DNA of 64,000 nt from Phaeosphaeria sp. MPI-PUGE-AT-0046c (Eukaryota > Ascomycota > Dothideomycetes > Pleosporales > Phaeosphaeriaceae), in the NCBI GenBank assembly GCA_020747045.1, contig JAGTJN010000011.1, positions 372,001 through 436,000 of the forward strand. Direction: 5' to 3'. Below are positions 1 to 10,803 of the stretch, in pieces. A program made the position numbers and the translations under genes. Each line of letters starts with the position of its first letter. Position 1 is the stretch's first letter. The notes beneath the pieces were generated by a model. That model did no database searches. It had not been told where the DNA came from and worked only from the letters and a program-made list of their open reading frames with translations.

Positions 1-1
1 C

Positions 2-118
2 TTCCAGTTTTCGCCCGACCTCATGGCCGATTGGGACACGGGGATGGCGGACATCTTCAGCTTTCCAGACTCGGGGCCTCTTGTTGGAGGCATCGATTTT
101 GGCGGGTTTCTGACATGA
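2..118 (+). CDS. 3' end of a gene entering from the left (possibly a transcription factor)
   Basis: An open frame runs from the window edge to a TGA at 116-118 and gives 38 residues. They are acidic and aromatic with several Gly/Pro and end in G-G-F-L-T. Such a tail is common at the C-terminus of fungal Zn2Cys6 regulators, but nothing diagnostic lies inside the window. The frame assignment rests on composition and the clean stop. Identity is inference; the neighbouring sequence to the left would decide. Confidence 0.4.
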   Translation, partial: FQFSPDLMADWDTGMADIFSFPDSGPLVGGIDFGGFLT

Positions 119-502
119 TTATTCTTCTCAAAGTCGCGTACGCACCTTCAACGGTTCGTCCCTTTGGCGCAACCCGAGTGTCTTTTGATGAATCAATTGG
201 TCAGTGACGGAATAGAAGACCGGGCTTCCTTTGATAGGCCTACTTGATTGGCGTGCGACCAACGACCAGGCTGATGCGGCACGAGAAATGAGGGGTAACG
301 AAGGGTGGCACAGTGGACGGAGCTGATAACGATGGGCTGCGACAATGCAAAACCGCGAACATCTACACCACAGCATCAGCGTTCTTCTACAATCTGCAAG
401 ATACGTTGAAATTATTCCATTGTCATCAGGTATTTGGGCTGCGTGTAATACTACAGCGTTGTCCCGTTGGCTTCGAAGTCCCAACCACCAAAGCGAAAGA
501 AG
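119..502. other. Intergenic, 384 bp
   Basis: Presumed 3' region of the left-edge gene plus the 5' region of the next small gene. The open frames here are short, overlap on both strands and show no protein-like pattern. I see no further gene. Confidence 0.5.
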
Positions 503-964
503 ATGATGTTGCTCGCCTCAGTCCTTCCAGGTCTGCTCGTGGACACTGCAATCAAATTCACCACCAATTCCTTTGACAAAATCGGGTTCGATCTGGATCA
601 TATCGGCAGACAGCGTGAGACCGCATATCTATCAGAAACCGTGAAAGTGGCATATGACAAGGCTGGCATCCAGATCAATGTTGCCATATGGAACATGCAC
701 ATCCCGGAGGTTCACCACTTCGATGATATCATCGAAACAGCACTGAGTCCCATGGGAAAAGGTGGAGGCTTCAGAATCGTTGTCTTCCGGGGCGATGGAT
801 ATCTTCGGAACGATGGCGCGCTGGGATTGGACAATTGGCGCTGCTCGGGACATGTTGTGCAAGAGGGAAGGCTCGCAGCTTTCAAGAGTGTCAAGGAGAA
901 GCCCAAATCCGATGCGAAGAATTATCTTTACGAAATGCCTGGTTGGTTGCAGTGGGGATTTTAG
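503..964 (+). CDS. Small protein of unknown function, possibly secreted
   Basis: This single-exon frame codes for 153 residues from the ATG at 503. An upstream in-frame ATG at 467 would add 12 mostly basic residues. I prefer 503 because the product then opens with a short hydrophobic run (M-M-L-L-A-S-V-L-P-G-L-L) that could be a signal peptide or anchor. The rest looks like a folded protein: a predicted amphipathic stretch (SETVKVAYDKAGIQINVAI), a Gly-rich turn, then F-R-I-V-V-F-R-G-D-G-Y and a basic C-terminal part ending W-L-Q-W-G-F. Only one Cys is present. I do not recognise the family. It lies between the left-edge gene and a secreted pectate lyase; no intron is needed. Confidence 0.5.
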   Translation: MMLLASVLPGLLVDTAIKFTTNSFDKIGFDLDHIGRQRETAYLSETVKVAYDKAGIQINVAIWNMHIPEVHHFDDIIETALSPMGKGGGFRIVVFRGDGYLRNDGALGLDNWRCSGHVVQEGRLAAFKSVKEKPKSDAKNYLYEMPGWLQWGF

Positions 965-1880
965 TGCGGTTACTTCGGTACAAGTCTAACAAACGGGTAT
1001 GGGTGAATTCATGACTGCGTCGGACAGAGAAGAATTTGATGATGCTCAGCACACGAGAGGCATCACAGTCCTTTGTGTAACACTACAAAAGCGCGAAGTC
1101 AATGCAATCGGACAAGTGCCTGGATGTCCCAATATCAAGTCCGCTTCTTTCGTGCTTTGCTCAATGTACGAGCACATTTCGCTCATTGCTTCGCCCTCTC
1201 TCAGGTCCAACTCTGTCCAACTTTGCTGAACTCTCCAAGATTATGTAAGAGTGTCGGGATTGCTATAACACCTAAAAAGGCTTGCCATATATCGTGTCCA
1301 GGATGCTCGCTATTTCAACATTTCTTCCTATTGGTGGAACTTTGCATTTCCTGGCCCATTTGACCCGATCAGCAACGCAAAACGGTAGCGCCGATTCTCG
1401 ATAGTATTACACCCCCGGATTTCGGGCGACGTCCATACTAGTCGCATATCAAGCCTAGTTGCCTCGCTTCGATTGGCTCTGTATCTTGCTGTCACTACTG
1501 TACCCCAGATTTGCATCTACACCTAACAGCCACAAAGTACCACCAACTGTCTATCCGCGCGGAGCTTATCAGCGATGTGCTTGGTGGATGATCTGAAAAT
1601 GTGTAGTTTATAGAAAGATGAGGTGAATGAGGTGACGGAGGAATAGGGATGCAGATGGCGAAGAGAGCCTCAAAATTGGCAACTATAAGGGGTCGACCAA
1701 GTGGTGATCATGGTGGCTGCACTGACCGAACCATCATTCTTGGTATATGTCATCAACCCTGATATTACAACCGTGGTACAAGGATCTAGATATTCTCATC
1801 TCTCCAACTCGGAAATACTCGAAGTCTTTTTCTCTCTTTGAAATACATCTCGCTACCTCCTTGAAACTATCACCAGTAAG
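965..1880. promoter_or_regulatory. Intergenic, upstream region of the pectate lyase gene
   Basis: No convincing gene is seen in these 916 bp. A TATAA sits at 1684-1688, about 195 bp before the pectate lyase ATG, followed by a pyrimidine-rich stretch around 1796-1845 as is usual before fungal start sites. Regulatory use is inference from position. Confidence 0.35.
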
Positions 1881-2914
1881 ATGCACTTCGCCAATCTTGC
1901 TCTCGTGGCTTTGACGGCTGCTTCTGCCCATGCTTCGCCCATCGAGAAGCGTGCCGCCAAAGTCGACGAACTTGTAGGCTTTGCAGCCGGCACGACAGGC
2001 GGTGGAGCCGGCACCAACGGCACCACTGTCACGACTTGCTCGGAGCTCACAGCGGCAGCAAAAGCTGGCGGTGTGATCAAGATCTCTGGTGCCCTCACTG
2101 GCTGCGGCATCATCAGGCTCCCTAGCAACACCTCAGTTCTCGGAGTTGGCAGCACTGCGAGCCTAACAGACAGCGGTTTCCAGATTCGCAGAGTATCAAA
2201 TGTCATCGTCCGGAACTTGAAGCTTTTCCGCGCTCCCAAAGGCAAAGACCTCATCGACATCGAAGCCTCGACCAAGGTCTGGATCGATCACTGCGACCTG
2301 TCTTCTGTCGGTATCATAGGCGACAAAGATACCTACGACGGCTTGCTCGACGCAAAGCATGGATCTGACATGCTTACCTTTTCATGGAACAAGTTCCACG
2401 ACCACGTAAGTCCGTCCCATTCCATTCCCCACAACTTGCACGAGTCCACATGCAAATCGCGCGCATGGGTTGAACTGATGTGTCGCAGTGGAAAGGCTCC
2501 CTGATCGGCCACTCCGACTCCGCCGCCGCAGAAGACACGGGTAAACTCCACGTCACATACCACCACAACTCCTTCACCAAGGTCAACTCGCGCCTGCCCT
2601 CGATCCGCTTCGGCACTGCCCACGTATACAGCTCGTGCTATGACGGCGGTGTCTCGGGCGTGAATTCCCGCATGGGCGCGCAGGTGTTTGTTGAGCAGAA
2701 TAGCTTTACGGGCGTGAGCCAGGCGATTGTGACGAATTTGGATTCAAAGCAGGAAGGGTATGCGAGCCAGGAGGGGAATGTCTTTGTGAATAGTTCGACT
2801 GGGATTACTAAGGCGAGTACCTGGAGGCCGACGTATGCGTACACGGCGGATGCTGCTGCGGATGCGTGTGGGATTGTGGCGCGCAGTGGAGGAGTTGGTG
2901 TTGTTATGTTCTAG
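1881..2914 (+). CDS. Secreted pectate lyase, polysaccharide lyase family 1
   Basis: Two exons (1881-2405, 2489-2914) joined over an 83-nt GT-AG intron give 316 residues. The start has a clear signal peptide (residues 1-18, ending A-H-A-S) followed by a dibasic E-K-R that may be a propeptide site. Family hallmarks of parallel beta-helix pectate lyases are present: V-W-I-D-H-C-D-L-S in the calcium-binding strand, a preceding D-L-I-D-I-E, and in exon 2 the R-L-P-S-I-R-F-G segment holding the catalytic arginine. PL1 enzymes cleave polygalacturonate by beta-elimination outside the cell, acting in plant cell-wall breakdown. The last residues are hydrophobic and short, so the protein is probably soluble. 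Length matches the smaller fungal PL1 enzymes. Confidence 0.93.
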
Positions 2915-3208
2915 ATGATGTAGTTGATGTTCTTGGAGACACTCTGGTCAGAGACGTGAGTTTTCTGTGTATATATTTCACTGTGCGGCAGCTTGCGTAG
3001 GCAATATGCGAAAGAAAAGGATTGTGCAGTGTTGATGTTCGCTGTGCAAGCAAAAGCGATGTTTTTGATCTTTCTTGTAAATAGTCAAGTCAACAGCTCT
3101 CTGGGTATTCATACTCCTTGTTCTTCTTCACCCTCGACGCGAAAAGTTCTTGCCGGCACATGCTCCATCCTTCTCCCTTATAACCATCCTCAGTTATCCA
3201 CCCCTCCT

Positions 3209-3679
3209 TCAACCACTAAACACCCACACAAGCGAGAAGATGATACTAATAGCCCCAACAATGAAGACGACCTCCGGGCCAGCATAAATGCCAACAGGCA
3301 AACCCTCCGTAGTGAATTGCGCAACAATGCCCATAGTGAAGTTCTTCTCCGCCTCAGCCAGCGCCAATGCAGTCTTGTTTCCACACGCAGCGTTGAGCAT
3401 CGGGTCGGCGGTAAGGGCAGGGAGCTTCTTCATAGCAGCATCCATCATGCGCGCATTGTAGATGGTACCGACGTTAGACTTTTGCAAGAGAACAGTGCGG
3501 TATGTGCCGTTGGTACCAATGGTGGACATGTTGGCGGTCCATTCGTAGTCAATACATAGTTCGGCTTGCGAGGGCGTCGAGGAGACTTGTCGGGCTTCGA
3601 GTTTGGCGGCTGGGATTTGCGCGGCTGCGGAGACAAAGCCGAGGATGGAGAGGAAGAAGATGAGGACTGAGGAGTGCAT
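3209..3679 (-). CDS. Small secreted or membrane-anchored protein of unknown function
   Basis: Single exon, 156 residues. The N-terminus is a good signal peptide (L-I-F-F-L-S-I-L-G-F-V-S-A-A-A). The middle holds two cysteines (A-E-L-C-I-D-Y, N-A-A-C-G-N-K) and several N-glycosylation sequons (N-M-S, N-G-T, N-K-T, N-F-T). The last about 25 residues are strongly hydrophobic and end W-V-F-S-G, fitting either a C-terminal membrane segment or a GPI-anchor signal. No catalytic motif is visible. It is probably a surface protein; the family is not recognised. Its start (3679) faces about 900 bp without genes. Confidence 0.72.
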   Translation of the reverse strand: MHSSVLIFFLSILGFVSAAAQIPAAKLEARQVSSTPSQAELCIDYEWTANMSTIGTNGTYRTVLLQKSNVGTIYNARMMDAAMKKLPALTADPMLNAACGNKTALALAEAEKNFTMGIVAQFTTEGLPVGIYAGPEVVFIVGAISIIFSLVWVFSG

Positions 3680-4582
3680 CTTTGCGGTTCGAAGTGGTTT
3701 TTGGTTGTGGGTTGACTTGTGCTACTCCAGGTATGACGACAATCGTCGAGAAAAGGTAAAGGTATTAAAATAGAAGGTAAGTAAAGCGAAAGTAAGGAAG
3801 TGAACCAGCACAGCAAAGTAAAAGACGACGAAAAGAAAGTTTGTGGTGGTTGGTTGGTGACGAACACGCCTGAGATGAACGACTACCAAGAAGCGATGAC
3901 AAGGAGGGAGCGAGAAAAAAATCAGGCCACTTCGTCGTGATTTATGAGCTGCCTGAAATGCGTTTGCTGCTGTTCATACTATTCTGCGACATGGACTGCC
4001 GGATACAGGTGGTTTTGAACCTCTTCGTGTCTCAAGTGACCAGGGCGGCATTACGCGCCCCTAGTAAGCGCCGGGGTGGGCTTTCGCGAGCTAGACCTCA
4101 TCTTAGGTCCTGTTGGCCTCTCAGCATGTCCAATAGTGGTGGGAATTGGCTACAATTACGGACGCCATCGATAGGCTAGTAATGCGAGATGGAAATGTGA
4201 TGGGAAATGGCTGCAGGGCTGTGATCTGGATGGAGTGATTGCGAGAGGTCGCAGAATGGGTGCGGGAAAGACAGATCCGCGCACAGGCATTTATGCACGA
4301 CGATCAAGCAAACACCCCCATACTGAATCAGCATCCTGGCTCAGCACGTTACGGAGAGGTCTTCCCATGATAAGGTCATCAAATGCCCCTAGATTTGATC
4401 AAGAACCTGTAATATACATCGAAAAAGTCGCTAACTGCGATATGCCCTGACACTAGGCCCACAATCTGAGATGAACAGCCGTTCGAGCATGACAGACAGC
4501 CACAATGACTCGTCTCGAAAGATTTCTGGCAAGAGAGAATGCCATCGCTCCCACGGTGACAACAAATGCTATGCACTTGCAA
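3680..4582. other. Intergenic, 903 bp
   Basis: Upstream region of the small surface protein and downstream region of the MFS pump. The open frames are short and unlike proteins. No gene, RNA or repeat recognised. Confidence 0.5.
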
Positions 4583-6522
4583 CTACCTCTCTCCTTTGGC
4601 AGCGACTGTCTCCATCTGAAGCTCGACATCGCCTGTCGCATTCTTCTCATCCGGCTTCTTCCTGACGTCGACCCAGCCCATGCCTAAACTCGCAACCAAC
4701 GAGACACACGAAAGACCTACCAGGAAGTAGAAAATATTGCGCGAGCTCTCCGAAAATGCTAGCAACAGACCGTATAGGTCTTCTTCGTGGCCTTGAACCA
4801 GGTGGCGGACTGCGCCAGCTCCGGACCCAGCATCTAGTGCTGCTTGCGGAGAAACCGAAGGCGCATACTCTCGGATGACTTTGATCAGAGTCTGCGCAAA
4901 GATGGTGTTGCTGAGTACGACCCCAATAGCCGTGCCAAAGTTCTGAAGGAAGATCAGGAAGGCCATGGCCACAGGCAGCTGTGCAGGCGATGACGCAGTT
5001 TGAACTGCGATCAGAGACTGCGTTGTGTTAGCGGTGTCTGCATTGTTGGCATCATTTTCAGGTCGCAACCCACGGTCTGCATGCCTATTCCACGGCCAGC
5101 CCCCAGGATGATCTGGTATCCGATCCACTGCGCAACTGTTGTTGTTGGTGAGAATGTTGACACGAGGCCATGTCCAATAGCCGTGATGACGCTGGAAGTG
5201 AATGCCCAAGGCTGATAGTAACCCAACTTGCCCACTCCATATCGTTAGTGCGGTTCAACTACATGGGCCCATCAGACTTACTGAGACCCCCAGAAAGTAC
5301 GACAGCGATCAATTGACTTATGATGCTCGGTAGAACATGTACCCCGCTCATGGTAGGACTGTCTCCTTTGACCGCTTGGAAGTACGTCGGTATGAAATTG
5401 CTTGCGGTAATCATGCAGCACACGTTCACTGATCCATAGAGACAAGCTGTCCATACTATGCGTTGCTTGATCAAGCTGCCTGGCAACATTGCTTTATCGC
5501 CCTTACGTCGCTCCCAGAGTATGAAGATGATAGCGGACAAAGCCGCACCAACGAACAGTCCAATAATCGTGGGGCTGTTCCACGCAAATGTGTTACCAGA
5601 ACCGTATTGTAGCGCCAATAGAAGCATGACAGCTGGCGGGACGAATAGGACAAAGCCCGTGAGATCCAGTTCGGGAATGACCTTGCGTACAAGCAGCATG
5701 GAGAAAGGCTCTTTCTTCATATTCTCGGGGACTCTGATGAATGCAAAAATCGCGAGCGCTAATCCGCCGATAGGAAGGTTAATGTAAAAACCTGATCATC
5801 GTCAGAACCTTTCTCCGTGGAAGTGGGAAACACGTACACCATCTCCACGATACATGCTCCGTCAACGCACCACCAAGCAAGGGCCCTATCACGACACCTA
5901 TCACTAGCATTAACTTGCTGCACTCATCGTCCGCCAATCCAACAACTCACCCATTTGCGATACGCCAAACAGAATGCCCGTGTACAACGGGCTCTTCTCT
6001 CTCTCCACACTCGTCGCAATAATGCTCAACGCGCCCGTGACAACACCACTAAGACCCAGACCCGCAACCGCCCTCCCGATAATGAAGGCCATACTGGAAG
6101 GCGCGGCACCGCAAATCAAGCTCCCAAGTTCGAAAAGAACGACAAACGCCATAAACACGCCCTTGGAGTGGAAGTGGGTGTACAACTTGCCAGAGATGGG
6201 CTGCAGTATTGCCGAGGCCAGTTGATAGGCACCAACGTACCAGCCTACATCAGGGAGGGAGTGGAACTGTGTGGTAATGGCAGGTATAGCCTAGCGCACG
6301 GTGAGCACGTGAATAAGGTGGTATTCGTGGTGGAAGACGTACAGTGCCAAGGATGGCAGTGTCGAGGAGGGCGAGGAAGGTCACGAGCGTGACACTAGCG
6401 AGGAGGATGATGAGCTTGACACCCTTGACTTTGGGTGCAGCCGCGTCGTCTTTGGGGACGATGGACGTTGCTGTCGATGTTGTTGTTGGTGGGTCTTCCG
6501 AGGGTGGTGTTGATGTAACCAT
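4583..6522 (-). CDS. MFS efflux transporter, DHA14 (14-TM) type
   Basis: Six exons: 6522-6343, 6290-5951, 5897-5838, 5791-5282, 5234-5074, 5017-4583. They join in frame to 561 residues over introns of 46-56 nt. A Thr/Pro-rich cytosolic N-terminus of about 35 residues precedes TM1 with L-D-T-A-I-L-G-T-A-I-P (DHA14 motif D1). Motif A-like L-Q-P-I-S-G-K-L-Y follows, then V-V-I-G-P-L-L-G-G with V-S-W-R-W-C-F-Y-I-N-L-P, the antiporter motif C region, and a GxGxGxG-like turn (I-L-G-A-G-R-G-I-G-M-Q). The family exports drugs, mycotoxins and secondary metabolites by proton antiport at the plasma membrane; the substrate cannot be read from sequence. It lies just downstream of a same-strand Zn2Cys6 regulator, which may control it (inference). 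Confidence 0.92.
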
Positions 6523-7003
6523 TGTGTTTGGTCGTGGGGATGACGAAAGGTATCTAGAGGTTTTCAGTGGAACGGAAGCGCTTAAAAAAAGTACAAATGA
6601 GTGGACGCACTATAACGCTAAGTTGACGTTCTGTGCATGCACTTTTTATTATGGCGTTGTGTTGCTGTGAGAGTTGTTGCCTGACGGGATTGGTCGGGAT
6701 TGCAGGTGCATGTGAACGCCGCTGAACGCCTTTGCTCCGTTGCTTTCGTGCATTAATTGCCTATTGTGCTCTCATCAGGTCTTAGCTTTGATTCTATGCG
6801 GTGTGTATGTACGAGAAGTCTAGCGGGCGTAATTCATGCGACTTATGTGCAGGATCTGGATTGCGGATGTTCCTGGTAAGGGTTGCGCGAACGAGGACAA
6901 AACATCAGAGGATACCAAAATTCGATAGGACTAGCTGGCATATCTCAACACATAACAATTTATTGGACAGCCGTACTTCATACAGCACAGCAATTCCTGC
7001 ATC
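6523..7003. promoter_or_regulatory. Upstream region of the MFS pump, downstream of the Zn2Cys6 gene
   Basis: 481 bp between two minus-strand genes. It should hold the pump promoter and the regulator's terminator. No gene is seen and I could not point to a specific operator. Confidence 0.35.
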
Positions 7004-9014
7004 TCAAAGGTTGAAAGGCGCATTCAACCAAAAGTCATCCGAGAAATCTACCAGCGGTAGATCCATCGCCTCCATCCCACTCCAGCTCTCCGATGCTAAT
7101 GCTACTAGGGCTGCTGGATCTCGCCCAATCTCAGCATCCTGACCTCCCATGATATGCCACTTTGGCGCCATGTCCCTCAACAACTTTGCCGCATATTTGA
7201 ATACGGTATCTTGGCCACATTCTGCTTTCAACTGTACGTTGCTTTGCTCAGCCATTACGGCGCAATTCTCGATGAGCGTCTCCGCATATACCATATCTCT
7301 GACAAATGAAGTGTTCCATTGCGGGTCTTGCACCGTTGACAATTTGTGAAGTATCTTCATAGAATACGAGAATATGAGACCTGACGCCATGGTCATACGG
7401 ATTAATTCGCTTTCAAGATAATACTCTGAACAGGCTTTGCATGTTTGTACACAGCTCATAAGATAGCTTATGCGCCTGTGGTCGAAATTGCTGCTCGAAG
7501 AAGTTACTGATGCGATTGGCTGAAGTATAGCAAGCTCGTAAATCGATACTTCGGCAGCATAGAGGTATGCTTTGACAGTGACTGGTACGTGATATTAGCT
7601 TCAAGATTGGGAGATTTGGCATTCCTAAATACCGTGCAATTTCTGCTTGACTGAGAGTTTGGCCTTGACCTCATCAAGCGAGCTTTTTAATGGCTCAATG
7701 TGTAATATCGCAGCAGACGTGGCGTTCTCGAAGAGATGCCTGTAGATCTCAGAAGCTTGGAACAGAAGCTTAGATATCTGAACCATGGCAACGAGAAATG
7801 TGTCGCCTTCCGTTTCCATATCACTTGCAAGCTTTGCGCAATCTTCTTCCATTTGGGATGACCATGGTATTGTGTCTGATTTGAACGTCATTGAGACCCT
7901 ATATGTAGCATGTAAGTACAACATAGCGGCTCTTACTGGCTTCTCAACGTACATAGCTGTGAGTGCATATGATGCTAGTAATGCCCGGCGGCCCTCATTT
8001 GACTGAGTGATGACCTCTGCTACGGGTGAAAGCTGTGAAGGGCACCAGGAAGGGTTTTTGGGTCGATCCATCTGTAAGTCGACCACGAGCGATCGCATTG
8101 CGCTCGAAAACATGACGAGAAACCTTTTGCCTGCGGTGAAGTATATAGACCTGAAGGTGTCAGTAAGTGCTGACAGAGCGTAAGAGATGCTCTACCAAGT
8201 AACACAGGCTATGAGACTCAGCAACAGGTCGACATTTCTTTCTCCATCAACCATCAATTGTAGGGCGATTGTGCTCCGTAAAGTCTTACTCAATTCTGAC
8301 TGCTCAGCAAATGCCTTGTTACATACGACTTGAATCGCGGAGGTCAGAAGCGGTTTCTCCTTTCGCAACTGCTCGGCAGTCATGCCTGGGGGTAGGAAGA
8401 AGAACGGGAAATATGACATGTGGTAGTCCTGAAATTTCTGGAGTTCCTGATCTGTGAGGCTGTCGTCGCAAGGGGTATCGGTGCCAACTTGAGGTGAATA
8501 GTCGAGTGAGCATGGTGTGACGGTTTGTAAGTCTGGGGTCCGAGGGTGAGTCGGCACTGCCTGCTGGTTTCGCAACAACGACACGAGATCGTCAAGCTTA
8601 TCCTCCAACTGTGCTCGCTTTGATGCTGTGATGCGCTTGTTGCCTCGCTTCCGAATAGCCATGGCGGAACTGCATTCTTTCTCGAGTCTGTGACATCTGC
8701 ATGCACTAATAAGTCATTGCGCTGGCTACAACGCGAACAATGTATACATCGAGAGGAGGCACAGAATCTCGTTGTTCTCCACGCTACAACGTAACATTCA
8801 GAGCGCTCTCGTAGCTTGCTCAGTACTCTCCAGCCCCACTTTTAACCTTTAATGGCCGAGACTCGTACAACTAGCGAATAGTTCTCTAATATAAACTTAC
8901 TGACCTTTCGCATGTTCTATCTTCTCGAAGTATGCATCTTGACTTGGCTTTGACGCAATGCAAGCATGCCTGTCCATATGGTGCAGAAGTCTTGCCTTGT
9001 CTGGTGCTTTGCAT
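7004..9014 (-). CDS. Zn2Cys6 fungal transcription factor
   Basis: Four exons (9014-8905, 8696-8196, 8150-7633, 7581-7004) give 568 residues. The zinc cluster lies at about residues 17-43 and spans the first, 208-nt intron: C-x2-C-x6-C before it, and after a short linker C-x2-C-x6-C, exactly the binuclear cluster spacing. A basic stretch (R-K-R-G-N-K-R) and a short coiled coil (A-Q-L-E-D-K-L-D-D-L-V-S-L-L) follow, as expected for DNA contact and dimerisation. The rest is helical and resembles the regulatory half of such factors, ending in an acidic D-F-S-D-D-F-W. The start was chosen because the cluster must be included. The gene sits between a PTH11-like protein and an efflux pump on the same strand. 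Targets are unknown; pump control is inference. Confidence 0.88.
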
Positions 9015-9476
9015 GGCGGATTTCGTCTTCGGTCGACAGACCGGTGTTGAGTGGGAGCAATTGCGAGAAGTGAGGATTCGGGATTTACAGCCAGCGGGTT
9101 TCAGTTGGGAACGGTTGAGCGGTTTTCGGGTTTCGTCTGATCAGATTCCGGCGGAGGGCACAATGTGGCAGAAAGAACCAATGTGATTCGCTCGCTTCAG
9201 TCAAATCTCACAGGCCGAATAAGGGACGTGCACAGATGTAAAGGAGGAAGAGTATGCTGGTCTGGTCACTTATATGTCATGCTCCATTGGCTACAAATCT
9301 CCATTGCGGGCATAGGATCGTTCAGGTGAACGCATGTTTTGGCCGACAAGAACGACTCTCTTTGGAAGTCTTTGTGTGAGGGCAGTCAAGCGTGTGCAGT
9401 CCAATTCCCTGTCACATGTAGGTAATTGCGATACACTGCGAATGAAGAACATAAGAATTTTGATTGTGACTAAGTA
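9015..9476. promoter_or_regulatory. Upstream region of the Zn2Cys6 gene
   Basis: 462 bp between the regulator start and the stop of the PTH11-like gene. No gene or clear element is seen. Confidence 0.35.
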
Positions 9477-10803
9477 TCATGACATACGTTGTGCTGGCTG
9501 TGCGCCAGTCCGAACCTCGACTTGTGCGATACCACTGCCAGGACCAAGACCCGTTATTGGATCAAAAGACGTAAAGAAAGAGGCATTCTTTCCAGTCATC
9601 GTCTGCGTCAAGGCGATGGAACTGTCGTGACTTTTGTGCGAGTCCGTCCGATTGAGCTGCATATCAAGCTCATTGACATCTATATAGCGCGAACGTCGGT
9701 CGTGCACAACCGAGATTTCTTGTGTGACGAAGATCTCTGTCCATGCAGCCATGACAGAAGGCCAAAAGATGGGCATTGACGCAGATATGATTGCAAAGTC
9801 GACCTCGAGGCACGAGAAAATGAGGACTTCTGGAAGCCAAAAGGTGAAATCGTACATGGTGTTGGTGTTGTTGTGCTTGAGGCCACTCCAGAGGCGGAGA
9901 ATAGCCATCATGATAACTCTGCGACATGTCAGTAAAAGAAGCAAATTCGAGAACACATAGCTACTCACAACGACCCGAAAGTGAAAAGGCCAGTCATTGC
10001 CAGGGCCTGTTTCCTGTTCAAGCCCGGCTTGAGAAACTCGGTGAGCGGAACAAGGAAGATTGCGACATCGAGAATCATGTTGGAGCCCGAAAAGGCGAAC
10101 AGCGTGTTCTTTGCTTCGTCCAGAGTACGATAGCCAAAGCCATAGCACTTGGCAGGCGGCACTCTCCGCTTATCCCAGAAGCCAGAGACCGGAAAGCATG
10201 GAAACCATGCCATGAATGCGAAGGCGCAACCCCAGAGTGTGACAAGTGTGAGCAGGACTATTGTTGCAATACGTCGATATCCTTCATGGAAGAGTCTCAG
10301 GTATTGGAATAGCAAGGACAGCTTAACGAACACAGCCGTCATGATGTAGCTAACGTTTGCCACGTAGAACCACACCATTGTCACCTCCAAGTTGTCAAAT
10401 ATCTCAATAAGGTGCTTACCAATCCCCGCCTGGAACCCTGGAATCATGTTAGAACCATTATACGAGTGCGAGTGCGACGCTCCTCAACGAACCTCCGTAA
10501 AACGCTATGAGGCCAATCAGCTTGAAGATAGCAGCCGCAATGATGAAGACATCATCAAGCCCAGGATCGCGGACGACCCGGAAACGTGTGTGCAATCGAA
10601 GGCCGACAGCCACCAAGCTCAGGATCTGTAAAACGAGCTTCAGTTTGAGCAGATTTGGTCAAGTCTCCAAGGCTCACCTGGAAAGGCATTGTGACACCGT
10701 ATACGGTCTCTTGGCGATTAGCCAATGGCGGACGAGCATTTGGATCCGCTGGATTCTTCATCATGCTCAAGATGAACGGGATGAACTCATCTAGGGCGGA
10801 CAT
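9477..10803 (-). CDS. PTH11-like seven-transmembrane protein (fungal rhodopsin-like domain)
   Basis: Four exons (10803-10678, 10625-10493, 10437-9969, 9918-9477) give 389 residues over introns of 50-55 nt. The layout is typical of the fungal integral membrane family with the rhodopsin-like domain: a short extracellular N-terminus, a first-loop R-L-H-T-R-F and D-P-G-L-D-D-V-F, a G-I-G-K-H loop, a helix with S-L-L-F-Q-Y-L-R-L-F, and a segment with D-V-A-I-F-L-V-P-L. After the last helix (S-A-S-M-P-I-F-W-P) comes a polar cytosolic tail of about 85 residues. Family members related to Magnaporthe PTH11 are putative GPCRs that sense surface or host cues. No N-terminal CFEM domain is present. Ligand unknown. 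Confidence 0.85.
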
